A stretch of DNA of 38,544 bases from Microbacteriaceae bacterium (GTDB lineage: Bacteria > Actinomycetota > Actinomycetes > Actinomycetales > Microbacteriaceae), in NCBI GenBank assembly GCA_012511645.1, contig JAAZFP010000308.1:1-38544 (forward strand), in the 5' to 3' direction. The notes beneath the pieces were generated by a model. It saw nothing but the letters and a program-made list of their open reading frames with translations, ran no database searches and was not told the DNA's origin. Each line of letters begins with the position of its first letter. Position 1 is the stretch's first letter. Made by a program: the position numbers and the translations under genes. Positions 24,669 through 33,022 of the stretch are shown here, one piece after another.

Positions 24669-25892
24669 GTGACGACCTTCCAACCAAGAACCGATTCGAC
24701 TCAGGTGACATCAAAATTTGGTCTCTCTCGGATTCGACTCGGTAGTTCCGCAGCGTTGCACTCATCGACGCTGACGATTGCGTTGCTGTACGCGGTCACG
24801 TTCTTGTTGCTCGGGATCGGCCTCATCATGGTGCTCTCGTCATCGTCAATCACCTCGTATTTGGGCAACAGCGGCTTCTTGGGCGGGTTTTGGCGCCAGG
24901 CAACCTATGCGCTCATTGGTGTCCCACTCATGCTCGTGGTTGCACGGTTTCCCATCTCGTTCTGGAAGCGATGGGCCTGGTGGTTGCTCGGGATCGGTCT
25001 GGCGCTCCAACTGTTGGTGTTCACACCGCTCGGTGTCGAGGTCTACGGCAACCGCAACTGGATTCAAATTGGTGGGTTTGGTGGCCAGCCTTCCGAGGTT
25101 CTCAAGCTTGCGCTCATCGTGTGGATCGGCACGATTTTGCTCAAAAAAGAGCCGCTGCTTGGTCAGATAAAACATGAGCTGATTCCGGTGATCTTGCCCG
25201 GTGCTGCGCTCGCGCTCGGGCTGGTGCTCTTGGGGCGTGACCTGGGTACCGCCATGGTGATGGGCCTCGCTGTGCTCGGAGCCATGTTCTTTGGTGGGCT
25301 CAGTTGGAAAGCCATTGGGTTGACTGCGGGGACCGCGCTCTTCGGGGTCTTGCTCTTGGTGGTCACCAGCGAGAACCGAATGCGGCGACTCTTTAGCTTC
25401 TCCGATGGAAACGCTGATTATTCCGGTTCAGGATGGCAATCAACTCACGGAGTCTGGGCGCTCGCTGGCGGTGGTGCATTCGGGTCAGGTCTCGGTAACT
25501 CCAAGGCAAAGTGGTCGTGGCTCCCCGCCGCGGACAATGACTATATTTTTGCCATCATTGGTGAGGAGCTTGGGCTGGTCGGTGCGCTCTTGGTGATCGT
25601 GCTGTATGTGGTGCTGGCGATCGTGATGCTGCGGGTGATCGGACGAGCGCGGGACAGGTTTGGTCGCACCGTGGCCGGCGGAATTCTCGTCTGGATTGTC
25701 GGCCAGGCCTTTATCAATATCGGCGTGGTGATTCGCGTGTTTCCCGTGCTTGGTGTGCCACTGCCGCTGATCAGCGCCGGCGGCACTGCGTTGATAGCGT
25801 GTCTGTTGGCGATGGGCGTCGTGATTTCGATTGCTCGGGATGGTGAGCAGTACCAGGCTGACTTGCAGCGTGAAGAGGAGCGAACACGATGA
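24669..25892 (+). CDS. ftsW: Peptidoglycan glycosyltransferase FtsW
   Basis: FtsW is the SEDS-family polymerase that builds septal glycan with FtsI. I chose GTG 24669 because GGAGG (24656-24660) is 8 nt upstream, giving 407 residues; GTG 24660 overlaps that site. Ten membrane helices are apparent. Family motifs include LGRDLGTAMVM, the extracellular loop with GWQSTHGVWALAGGGAFGSG, and DNDYIFAIIGEELG. The C-terminus ends in charged residues. It overlaps murG by ATGA. Confidence 0.94.
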   Translation: MTTFQPRTDSTQVTSKFGLSRIRLGSSAALHSSTLTIALLYAVTFLLLGIGLIMVLSSSSITSYLGNSGFLGGFWRQATYALIGVPLMLVVARFPISFWKRWAWWLLGIGLALQLLVFTPLGVEVYGNRNWIQIGGFGGQPSEVLKLALIVWIGTILLKKEPLLGQIKHELIPVILPGAALALGLVLLGRDLGTAMVMGLAVLGAMFFGGLSWKAIGLTAGTALFGVLLLVVTSENRMRRLFSFSDGNADYSGSGWQSTHGVWALAGGGAFGSGLGNSKAKWSWLPAADNDYIFAIIGEELGLVGALLVIVLYVVLAIVMLRVIGRARDRFGRTVAGGILVWIVGQAFINIGVVIRVFPVLGVPLPLISAGGTALIACLLAMGVVISIARDGEQYQADLQREEERTR

Positions 25893-26983
25893 CCACCTAT
25901 CTGCTTGCAGGAGGAGGCACGGCGGGCCATGTGAACCCGCTGCTCGCACTCGCCGACGAGATTATGATCCGGGAGCCGGACGCGAAGATTTTCGTTCTGG
26001 GAACACGAGAGGGGCTCGAGGCAAGACTCGTGCCACAGCGCGGGTATGAGCTGCTCACTATTGATCGACTTCCATTTCCACGCAAGCCGAATGGCTACGC
26101 CCTGCAGTTTCCTGCCAAGTATGTGCGTGCGATTCGTGCGGTGCGCTCGATTATTCGCACACGCAGCATCGATGTTGTGGTTGGTTTCGGAGGGTACGCT
26201 TCTGCACCGGCTTATCGCGCGGCATTTCGTGAGGGGCTCCCTTATGTCATTCATGAAGCGAATGCGAACCCCGGGCTTGCAAACCGGTTGGGGGCCAGGC
26301 AGACGCCTTTCGTCGGAGTGACGTTCGCTGGCACCCCGATTCGACACGCACGAGTGACGGGCATGCCGCTCCGCAGGGAAATCGCCCAACTTGATCGTGC
26401 TGCGCAGCGAGCGTCCGCGAGGGCACATTTTGATTTGCACCCGCAGCTTCCCACCCTGCTGGTAACTGGAGGGTCACTTGGCGCACGGGCAATCAACCAG
26501 ACGCTCGTGGCTGCCGCAGAAGATTTGGTTTCGGCAGGCCTGCAAGTGCTGCATGTGTGGGGAGGGCTGACAGAGCTCTACGATCCCGGAGTGCCGGGCT
26601 ATCGTGTTATCGAATACTGCGATCGCATGGATCTCGCGTTTGCGGCAGCCGAGCTTGCGGTTGCGCGCGCTGGCTCGACGACCGTGAGCGAGCTTTCTGG
26701 TCTGGGTATTCCCGCGGTGTTTGTTCCCTACGCTCAGGGCAATGGTGAGCAGCGGTTCAACGCTGCAGGGGTGGTTGCCGCGGGTGGTGCTCTGCTGGTT
26801 GAAGACGGTGCATTGACCCATGCGTGGGTGCGTGACAACGTGATTCCACTCATCACTGAACCTGCGACCCTGCGTCGCATGGGCGAGGCAGCACAGACTG
26901 TTGGTTCACTCGATGGCACCGAGCGGCTGTACGATCTTGTGCGGGAAGCACTCAGAGCGCATCCCGCGAAGGAGACCCCATGA
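25889..26983 (+). CDS. murG: UDP-N-acetylglucosamine--lipid I transferase MurG
   Basis: MurG adds GlcNAc to lipid I to form lipid II on the inner face of the membrane. The 364-residue GT-B protein has the N-terminal GGGTAGHVNP loop (about 8-17), GFGGYASAPAYRAA, HEANANPGLANR, and in the C-terminal half VTGGSLGARAIN, AVARAGSTTVSEL and the UDP-GlcNAc-binding region PYAQGNGEQRFNA. It starts at ATG 25889 inside the ftsW stop and overlaps murC by ATGA. Confidence 0.96.
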   Translation: MTTYLLAGGGTAGHVNPLLALADEIMIREPDAKIFVLGTREGLEARLVPQRGYELLTIDRLPFPRKPNGYALQFPAKYVRAIRAVRSIIRTRSIDVVVGFGGYASAPAYRAAFREGLPYVIHEANANPGLANRLGARQTPFVGVTFAGTPIRHARVTGMPLRREIAQLDRAAQRASARAHFDLHPQLPTLLVTGGSLGARAINQTLVAAAEDLVSAGLQVLHVWGGLTELYDPGVPGYRVIEYCDRMDLAFAAAELAVARAGSTTVSELSGLGIPAVFVPYAQGNGEQRFNAAGVVAAGGALLVEDGALTHAWVRDNVIPLITEPATLRRMGEAAQTVGSLDGTERLYDLVREALRAHPAKETP

Positions 26984-28401
26984 TTTATCCTGATCTGACC
27001 CTGTCACTTCCAGATCACCTGGGAAAGGTCCACTTCGTTGGAATCGGTGGCTCAGGAATGAGCGGCATCGCCCGCATGCTGCACAGTGCGGGCGTTGAGG
27101 TCACGGGAAGTGATCGGAGCACGAACTACAGCACGGTGGCACTGGAAGCACTCGGGATCCCGGTGAACATCGGACACGATGCTGCACATGTGGGTGACGC
27201 CGACACGCTCGTGGTCACAGGCGCGCTCTGGCAGGATAATCCCGAGTATCAATACGCGCTCGCCCATGATATTCCCGTGCTCCATCGCTCACAGGCGCTC
27301 GCTTGGCTCGCTCGAGGTCGACGCGTCGTGTCGGTTGCAGGCGCTCACGGGAAAACGACCTCGACGGGAATGATGGTCACCGGCCTTCTTGGAGTGGGGG
27401 CAGACCCGTCATTTGTGAACGGTGGAATCATTGAGTCCCTCGGGGTCAGCTCGGGTGTGGGCTCTGATGATCTCTTTGTGATTGAGGCAGACGAGAGCGA
27501 TAAGTCGTTTCTCCTCTACGACACTTCGGTTGCGTTAATTACAAATGTTGACCCCGAACACCTTGACTTCTACGGATCGCGTGAAGCCTTCATGTCGGCG
27601 TTCGTAGAATTTGCCAGGGGTGCTCGCGAGCTTGTCGTGATCTCCGCAGACGATCCCGGAGCGAAGGAGGTGCTCGAACACCTGCGTGCGCACCCGCTTC
27701 CCACCGATCCTCGCATTCTCACGTTCGGCACTGACGAGGCAGCAGACATCAGAATCATCGAAATTGATGATCGTGGTCCGGTTCGATTCCGGGTGTCTGC
27801 AGGCAGCGAAGTGCTTGAGGCGAGCCTCAGCGTGTATGGGGACTATAACGCGATCAATGCGGTCGGTGTGCTCGCCGCAATGACCGGCCTTGGCTTTGAT
27901 GCCCCTGCTGCGCTCCAAGCAATCGCTGAGTTCGGTGGCACAAAGCGGCGGTTCGAGTTTCACGCTGAGGTAGGTGGTGTCCGTGTCTATGACGACTATG
28001 CGCACCATCCAACCGAGGTTGCGGCGCTGCTCTCGGCCGCGCGTGCGGTGGTCGGCGACGGGCGTCTCATCGCAGTGCATCAACCACACCTCTTTAGTCG
28101 CACCCAGCTGTTTCACGCAGAGTTTGCGGAGGCGCTCGAGCAGGGAGCCGACCACACGGTGGTGCTCGCCGTTGATGGTGCGCGCGAAGACCCGGTAGAC
28201 GGGGTGACTGGCGCTCTCGTCGCCGATGATTTCGTGAGTGCTGATCGAGTGGCATACTTGCCAGACTGGCAAGATGCTGCTGATTATCTCGCGGAGTTTG
28301 CGCAACCCGGCGACGTGATGGTGACGATGAGTTGTGGCACGGTGTATCAAATTATTCCGCAACTGGTGGAGTCGCTGAGGGCGCGATTTGAGCGGGTATG
28401 A
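26980..28401 (+). CDS. murC: UDP-N-acetylmuramate--L-alanine ligase (MurC)
   Basis: MurC adds the first stem residue to UDP-MurNAc. The 473 residues begin with VHFVGIGGSGMSGIARML, the UDP-binding glycine loop. The ATP loop is VAGAHGKTTSTGMM (Lys125 intact), followed by IEADESDKSFLL, NVDPEHLDFYGS and, in the C-terminal domain, DDYAHHPTEV and HQPHLFSRT. In organisms with B-type peptidoglycan the first residue is usually glycine, so the enzyme may prefer glycine to alanine. That is inference from the host group, not from a motif. It overlaps ftsQ by ATGA. Confidence 0.95.
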   Translation: MIYPDLTLSLPDHLGKVHFVGIGGSGMSGIARMLHSAGVEVTGSDRSTNYSTVALEALGIPVNIGHDAAHVGDADTLVVTGALWQDNPEYQYALAHDIPVLHRSQALAWLARGRRVVSVAGAHGKTTSTGMMVTGLLGVGADPSFVNGGIIESLGVSSGVGSDDLFVIEADESDKSFLLYDTSVALITNVDPEHLDFYGSREAFMSAFVEFARGARELVVISADDPGAKEVLEHLRAHPLPTDPRILTFGTDEAADIRIIEIDDRGPVRFRVSAGSEVLEASLSVYGDYNAINAVGVLAAMTGLGFDAPAALQAIAEFGGTKRRFEFHAEVGGVRVYDDYAHHPTEVAALLSAARAVVGDGRLIAVHQPHLFSRTQLFHAEFAEALEQGADHTVVLAVDGAREDPVDGVTGALVADDFVSADRVAYLPDWQDAADYLAEFAQPGDVMVTMSCGTVYQIIPQLVESLRARFERV

Positions 28402-29519
28402 AACGTCCTACTGGATTTGATCCCGCGCAATCTCGATCGGAACCTGACGTTCGGGACTCGAAAACGACGCGGCGACGGCGTCGCGATTCTGGTCGTGGCG
28501 AATTCGTTTCCGATCCTTCGGCGCGCGCGGCTGAAGATCCCACGCGTGACGTGACGACGGCGACTCCCGCAGAGGAGCCGCCGGTTGCGTTAGCCTCCGC
28601 AGATGAGTCGCACGTTCCTCAGCCCAGTGCACCGCTTGCTCCCGTAGCAGTCTTTCCGAGATTCGACGCGGTAGACGATGCTTCACGCGACGACGAGATG
28701 CCGGTGCCAGGCCGGCCTGATGAGTCACACCTGTCTGTTCACGAGCCGGTAGCAGGAGTGCAACAGGCGAAGCGAGCGCTACGGCAGGCTGAGCGTAGCC
28801 GTCGTAGGCGCGAGCGAGGGGAGCGGAAGCGTTTTGCGTCGCATCAGCGTGTTCGCAGGCGTCGATGGCTGGTGTGTGTCAGCGCGGTTGTGGGGCTTGC
28901 CCTGTTCGTGGTGGTGGGCGTCTACACGCCGATCATGGCGGTGCGTGACATTTCGGTGCAGGGTGCGGTGTCAGCCGATGCGACTGACCTCGCCGGGGCT
29001 CTCACGCGATTTGAAGGCACTCCGCTCGCGCTCGTCGATGATCGTGACGTGCATCGGGCGCTCGAAGCGTTTCCGATCATCCAGAGTTATGTGATTGAGC
29101 GCATTCCTCCCCACACCCTTGTGGTGCGCATTGACGAGCGCACTCCGGTGCTCGCCTACGAACGTGAGGGTGGTTTCGACCTGCGGGACCCCGCGGGAGT
29201 GTTGCTCAGCAGGGCCTCAGAGCGGCCGGTCGGGGTGCCACTGGCATCCGCTGAGTTGCAGGACACTGCGTCGCCAGCGTTCCGCGCAGTCTCTGCGGTG
29301 ATTCGTGATATGCCGCAGGTGCTGCGTGAACGAGTGGTGGGCGCGCAGGCGACGCGCGCTCAAGATGTCACGTTTACGCTCGATTCAGGCACCCAGGTGC
29401 TGTGGGGCGACGCGAAGAATACGCAGCGAAAAGCAGTGGTCTTGCAGTCTTTGATCGCTGCAATTGGCGCACCCACTTCGATCGATGTTTCGGCTCCCGA
29501 AGCGCCCGTGTTCACGTAG
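28398..29519 (+). CDS. ftsQ: Cell division protein FtsQ
   Basis: FtsQ is a bitopic divisome protein that connects FtsBL-like proteins to FtsWI. The 373 residues contain a long hydrophilic, probably disordered cytoplasmic part (1 to about 150, rich in Arg, Asp and Pro), one transmembrane helix (about 154-175, WLVCVSAVVGLALFVVVGVY), a POTRA domain beginning AVRDISVQGAVSADATDLAGAL, and the FtsQ beta-domain (RTPVLAYEREGGFDLRDPAG). The long N-terminal part is usual in actinobacteria. It starts at ATG 28398 in the murC stop. Confidence 0.9.
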   Translation: MKRPTGFDPAQSRSEPDVRDSKTTRRRRRDSGRGEFVSDPSARAAEDPTRDVTTATPAEEPPVALASADESHVPQPSAPLAPVAVFPRFDAVDDASRDDEMPVPGRPDESHLSVHEPVAGVQQAKRALRQAERSRRRRERGERKRFASHQRVRRRRWLVCVSAVVGLALFVVVGVYTPIMAVRDISVQGAVSADATDLAGALTRFEGTPLALVDDRDVHRALEAFPIIQSYVIERIPPHTLVVRIDERTPVLAYEREGGFDLRDPAGVLLSRASERPVGVPLASAELQDTASPAFRAVSAVIRDMPQVLRERVVGAQATRAQDVTFTLDSGTQVLWGDAKNTQRKAVVLQSLIAAIGAPTSIDVSAPEAPVFT

Positions 29520-29637
29520 TTCGGCGTGTCGCCGAACGATGTCCTCATTCGGCCTTTAGCGTGAGAAACGTAAAACGTATACCCGAATACTAACTTTCAC
29601 CTTAAGGTAGAGGTTGAGGGTTGAGGGAGGACTCACC
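29520..29637 (+). promoter_or_regulatory. ftsQ-ftsZ intergenic control region
   Basis: Just after the ftsQ stop TTCGGC, loop GTGTC, GCCGAA form a 6-bp hairpin (29520-29536). Further on are a repeated AAACGT motif, a 10-bp palindrome ACCTTAAGGT (29599-29608), and a perfect tandem heptamer GGTTGAG-GGTTGAG (29612-29625) followed by GGGAGG, the ribosome site. The heptamers resemble GGTTGAA-GGTTAAT upstream of the second merR gene. FtsR is known to act on ftsZ in corynebacteria, so these are candidate binding sites. A clear -35/-10 pair could not be fixed. Confidence 0.45.
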
Positions 29638-30810
29638 GTGTCGAACCAGAACTACCTCGCAGTCATCAAGGTCGTTGGCGTCGGCGGGGGTGGTGTGAAC
29701 GCTGTCAACCGAATGATCGAACTTGGTCTGCGAGGGGTTGAATTCATCGCGGTCAACACCGACGAACAAGCGCTGCTGCTCAGTGACGCTGATGTGAAGC
29801 TTGATGTAGGCAGGGAAATTACCCGCGGGCTGGGTGCCGGCGCAGACCCCGAGGTGGGGCGTCGCGCGGCCGAGGACCACGCTGAAGAAATTGAAGAAGC
29901 GCTTGCTGGCGCCGATATGGTGTTCGTGACCGCTGGCGAGGGTGGTGGCACCGGCACCGGTGCGGCGCCTGTTGTCGCCCGGATCGCGCGCTCGGTGGGC
30001 GCACTCACCATCGGTGTCGTGACTCGCCCGTTTGGATTTGAAGGCAAGCGGCGTGCGGCGCAGGCGGACGCGGGAATTCACACGCTGCGTGAGTCTGTTG
30101 ACACCCTCATCGTTGTGCCCAACGATCGGTTGCTCGAGATTAGCGAGGCTGGCATCAGTCTTCGCGATGCGTTCGCCGCTGCGGATCAGGTGCTACTCGC
30201 AGGCGTGCAGGGCATCACCGATCTCATCACCACGCCGGGCCTGATCAACGTCGACTTTGCCGACGTGAAGTCCGTGATGCAGGGCGCTGGCTCAGCGCTC
30301 ATGGGCATTGGTTCGGCGCGTGGGGCTGATCGTGCGATTAAGGCTGCAGAGCTTGCGGTAGCGTCGCCATTGCTTGAGGCTTCGATTGAGGGCGCGCATG
30401 GTGTGCTGCTTTCGATTCAGGGCTCATCGAACCTCGCGCTTGCTGAGATTACTGAAGCATCGCAGGTGGTGCATGATGTGGTACATCCCGAAGCAAACAT
30501 TATTTTCGGGACGGTGATTGACGACACCCTCGGCGATGAGGTGCGGGTGACCGTCATTGCGGCGGGCTTTGACCCCGAGCAACTCGAGAGCAACGCAACG
30601 TCCTATCAGGAGCGCGGGCGTCGTGCGAGTCGGGTTGAAACACTCGAAGACTTGCCCTCAATCGCGGCACCCGCCATTGGTTTGGAAACTGGTGAGGTGC
30701 GCGCGGAGTTTGGTGAGACCATTGTGACCCCACCGGTTGAAGAGCAGCTGCTCGACCCTGCGTTTGAAGGGGACGACTCGGAACTCGATATTCCGGAGTT
30801 CTTGAAGTAA
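29638..30810 (+). CDS. ftsZ: Cell division protein FtsZ
   Basis: FtsZ is the tubulin-like GTPase that forms the division ring. GTG 29638 is chosen because GGGAGG ends 8 nt upstream and the protein then begins VSNQNYLAVIKVVGVGGGGVNAVNRM; length is 390 residues. The tubulin signature GGGTGTG is at 102-108, and the T7 loop NVDFADVKS starts at Asn204, with Asp206 and Asp209. A variable linker (about 320-380) leads to the conserved C-terminal peptide SELDIPEFLK, which binds SepF and other partners. Confidence 0.97.
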   Translation: MSNQNYLAVIKVVGVGGGGVNAVNRMIELGLRGVEFIAVNTDEQALLLSDADVKLDVGREITRGLGAGADPEVGRRAAEDHAEEIEEALAGADMVFVTAGEGGGTGTGAAPVVARIARSVGALTIGVVTRPFGFEGKRRAAQADAGIHTLRESVDTLIVVPNDRLLEISEAGISLRDAFAAADQVLLAGVQGITDLITTPGLINVDFADVKSVMQGAGSALMGIGSARGADRAIKAAELAVASPLLEASIEGAHGVLLSIQGSSNLALAEITEASQVVHDVVHPEANIIFGTVIDDTLGDEVRVTVIAAGFDPEQLESNATSYQERGRRASRVETLEDLPSIAAPAIGLETGEVRAEFGETIVTPPVEEQLLDPAFEGDDSELDIPEFLK

Positions 30811-30812
30811 CA

Positions 30813-31505
30813 ATGACAACCACCGTGTCACTTGCTGACCGTCTCGCGGCAATGCAGGCGTCCATCGCTGAAGCGGCGCACAGCGCAGGGCGGCAGGCCG
30901 ACGATCTGACCCTCATCGTTGTGACCAAGTTTCACCCAACGAGTCTTATCCGTGAATTGTCTGAGCTCGGTGTTCGCGACGTGGGTGAAAACCGACATCA
31001 GGAAGCGCAGGCCAAGGCTGAGGAGCTCTCCTCGCTTGATCTTCGCTGGCATTTCGTAGGGCAGCTCCAGACCAAGAAAGCTCGGCAAGCCGCGAGATAC
31101 GCTCACTCGATCCATTCCATCGATCGTGAGCGTCTTGTCGATGCGCTCGGCACCGCAGAACGCGTCACTCCGATTGAAGCATTTGTGCAGGTGAACCTCA
31201 CGGACGATCCAGGCCGGGGTGGCGCTGATCCTGCCGATCTAGAAACACTTGCTGAGGCGGTGCTTCGCGCACCGGCACTCACACTGCGAGGAGTGATGGC
31301 AGTTGCGCCTCTGCCCGAAGAAGAGCATCCGGCGCGCGCGTTCGAACGGCTGAAGCAGTACTCGGAGCGTCTGCAGCGACTCGATGCGCATGCCACTGCG
31401 ATATCTGCTGGCATGACGCACGACTTTCGAGAAGCAGTAGCTGCTGGCGCGACACACCTAAGAATTGGAAGCGCAATCACGGGAAACAGGCCTTACCCGG
31501 CGTAG
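30813..31505 (+). CDS. YggS-family pyridoxal phosphate homeostasis protein
   Basis: This 230-residue single-domain PLP-binding protein begins two bases after the ftsZ stop. The cofactor lysine is Lys39 in IVVTKFHP. GENRHQEAQAK, WHFVGQLQTKK, GVMAVAP and the phosphate-binding stretch MTHDFREAVAAGATHLRIGS (with GSAITG) follow. YggS proteins buffer vitamin B6 and have no known enzyme activity. The ftsZ-yggS-sepF order is usual in Gram-positive bacteria. Confidence 0.92.
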   Translation: MTTTVSLADRLAAMQASIAEAAHSAGRQADDLTLIVVTKFHPTSLIRELSELGVRDVGENRHQEAQAKAEELSSLDLRWHFVGQLQTKKARQAARYAHSIHSIDRERLVDALGTAERVTPIEAFVQVNLTDDPGRGGADPADLETLAEAVLRAPALTLRGVMAVAPLPEEEHPARAFERLKQYSERLQRLDAHATAISAGMTHDFREAVAAGATHLRIGSAITGNRPYPA

Positions 31506-31556
31506 TCTCGAATGAGACGAAGCATCCCGTTGGTGATCTCGTGAGGAGAAGATGAC

Positions 31557-32033
31557 ATGGGTAATCCACTGAAGAAGACAATGGTGTTCTTGGGGCTCGC
31601 CGAAGAAGATCTGGACGACGCGGGAGCCCCGGTTGATACCGGCAGGGGAGAAGCTGAAGCAACTGCGGCTCCAGCTCAGCCTGTGCGGGCTCACGTCACT
31701 CCACTGCGCAAGGTTGCGCCGGTTCGCACCAGTTCTGCCTCGGCGATGAACGAGATCCTCACGATGCATCCCACGGAATACAGCGATGCAACGGTCGTTG
31801 CTCAGAGTTTCCGAGACGGCGTTCCGGTGATCCTGAATCTTTCTCGTATGAATGAGGCTGAAGCGAAGCGGCTTATTGACTTTGCATCAGGGCTGGTCAT
31901 GGGACTTCACGGCCGTATCGAGCGGGTTACGAGCAAGGTGTTTCTGCTTTCGCCGGAGCACGTCGCGGTGAGTAGTGACTCATCTGCGAAAACCGGCGAT
32001 TCAGAGTCGTTCTTCGTGAGCGCAACCGCATAG
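31557..32033 (+). CDS. sepF: Cell division protein SepF
   Basis: SepF links FtsZ to the membrane and is the main FtsZ anchor in actinobacteria that lack FtsA. The 158 residues have the N-terminal amphipathic membrane-binding helix region (MGNPLKKTMVFLGLAEED), a linker, and the SepF core from about 70 on (MHPTEYSDATVVAQSFRDGVP, then LIDFASGLVMGLHGRIERV and VFLLSPEHV). It starts at ATG 31557 with GGAGAAG upstream. yggT begins at the base after its stop. Confidence 0.94.
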   Translation: MGNPLKKTMVFLGLAEEDLDDAGAPVDTGRGEAEATAAPAQPVRAHVTPLRKVAPVRTSSASAMNEILTMHPTEYSDATVVAQSFRDGVPVILNLSRMNEAEAKRLIDFASGLVMGLHGRIERVTSKVFLLSPEHVAVSSDSSAKTGDSESFFVSATA

Positions 32034-32324
32034 GTGTCGGCACTCACGCTTCTCCTGCTCATTCTGGGCTGGGTGGTTCGGCTCTACATGTACGTTCTCT
32101 GGGGCCGTTTCATTCTTGACTGGGTGCGAGTCTTTCAACCCAGATTTCGGCCAAAGGGTGTACTGCTGGTTCTTGCAGAGCTGGTGTATACGCTGACTGA
32201 CCCCCCGATACGGATGTTCCGTAAGATTTTGCCGCCCATTCGATTGGGGCAGGTTGCACTTGATCTTGGCTGGATGGTCACGATGTTCTGCTGTTTGATC
32301 TTGCTGATGTTTCTTCAGGTGTGA
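32034..32324 (+). CDS. YggT family membrane protein
   Basis: This 96-residue protein starts at GTG 32034, directly behind the sepF stop. It has two hydrophobic helices, near residues 3-25 and 74-95, joined by a loop with DPPIRMFRKILPP, the family motif. The family sits between sepF and divIVA in most actinobacteria. A role in envelope or osmotic function is proposed for some members, but none can be read from the sequence. Confidence 0.88.
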   Translation: MSALTLLLLILGWVVRLYMYVLWGRFILDWVRVFQPRFRPKGVLLVLAELVYTLTDPPIRMFRKILPPIRLGQVALDLGWMVTMFCCLILLMFLQV

Positions 32325-32399
32325 CCCGAAGAAGATTATTTGCTAGCGTTACTTGAGATAACCACCGACGTGGTGTGAAAGCGAAAGAGACAAAACACG

Positions 32400-33014
32400 A
32401 TGGCCCTGACTCCCGAAGATGTCTTGAATCAGAAGTTTACGATCACGAAGTTTCGTGATGGGTACGATCTCGATCAGGTTGATGAGTTTCTCGACACCAT
32501 TGTCGAAGAGCTTCGTGAGCGCGAACAGACCGAGGCTGAACTGCGTGAACAGCTTGAAGCGGCACACGCAGAAATTGCTTCGCTCAAGGACGGGGCCCCG
32601 GTCGACACGGCCCCCGCTTCAGAACGCACCATCGTGGTTGATGCTCCTCAGCCAGCAGCTCAGGTTGAGCCCGCGCCGAGCAACCACTCTGCTGACTCGG
32701 TGAAGTCAAGCGCAATGTTGCAGCTCGCACTTGAACTGCACGATAAGCACGTCGCCTAAGGCAAAGCGGAGCACGATCATCTCATTCAGGTTGCAGAGGA
32801 TGAAGCAACCCGACTGGTTTCAGAAGCAGAGTCTGAGCGTGCCGATGTGCTCAAGAAGCTCGAAGGCGAAAAGAGTGACCTGCGTGATGTCATTCGTGAA
32901 CTGCGCGAGTTTGAGGGCGAGTACCGCACGACCCTTCGTTCGTACATTCAGTCGCAGCTGCGCAATCTAGATGGTACGCCTGAGCCCCGTGGTGCTCCGG
33001 CTGGCCTCGACTAA
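32400..33014 (+). pseudogene. divIVA: DivIVA/Wag31, coding frame interrupted by in-frame TAA
   Basis: DivIVA marks the cell poles and directs apical growth in actinobacteria. ATG 32400 opens 119 codons that end at TAA 32757-32759. The same frame continues for 84 sense codons to TAA 33012-33014, for a full length near 204. The first part has the membrane-binding DivIVA domain (MALTPEDVLNQKFTITKFRD, then GYDLDQVDEFLD) and a linker. The stop interrupts the second coiled coil, between LHDKHVA and GKAEHDHLI, where homologues have an acidic residue, so a single GAA-to-TAA change would explain it. The part after the stop (RELREFEGEYRTTLRSYIQSQL) is well conserved. Truncation would remove the oligomerising coiled coil. 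Readthrough, sequence error or a recent mutation are all possible. Confidence 0.75.
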
Positions 33015-33022
33015 TTCCCCGC

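Noticed and set aside
13410..33014. Reassigned stop codons as explanation of the interrupted genes
   Set aside because: TAA, TAG and TGA each end several normal-length genes in this window, for example ftsR (TAA), pyc (TAG) and murE (TGA).
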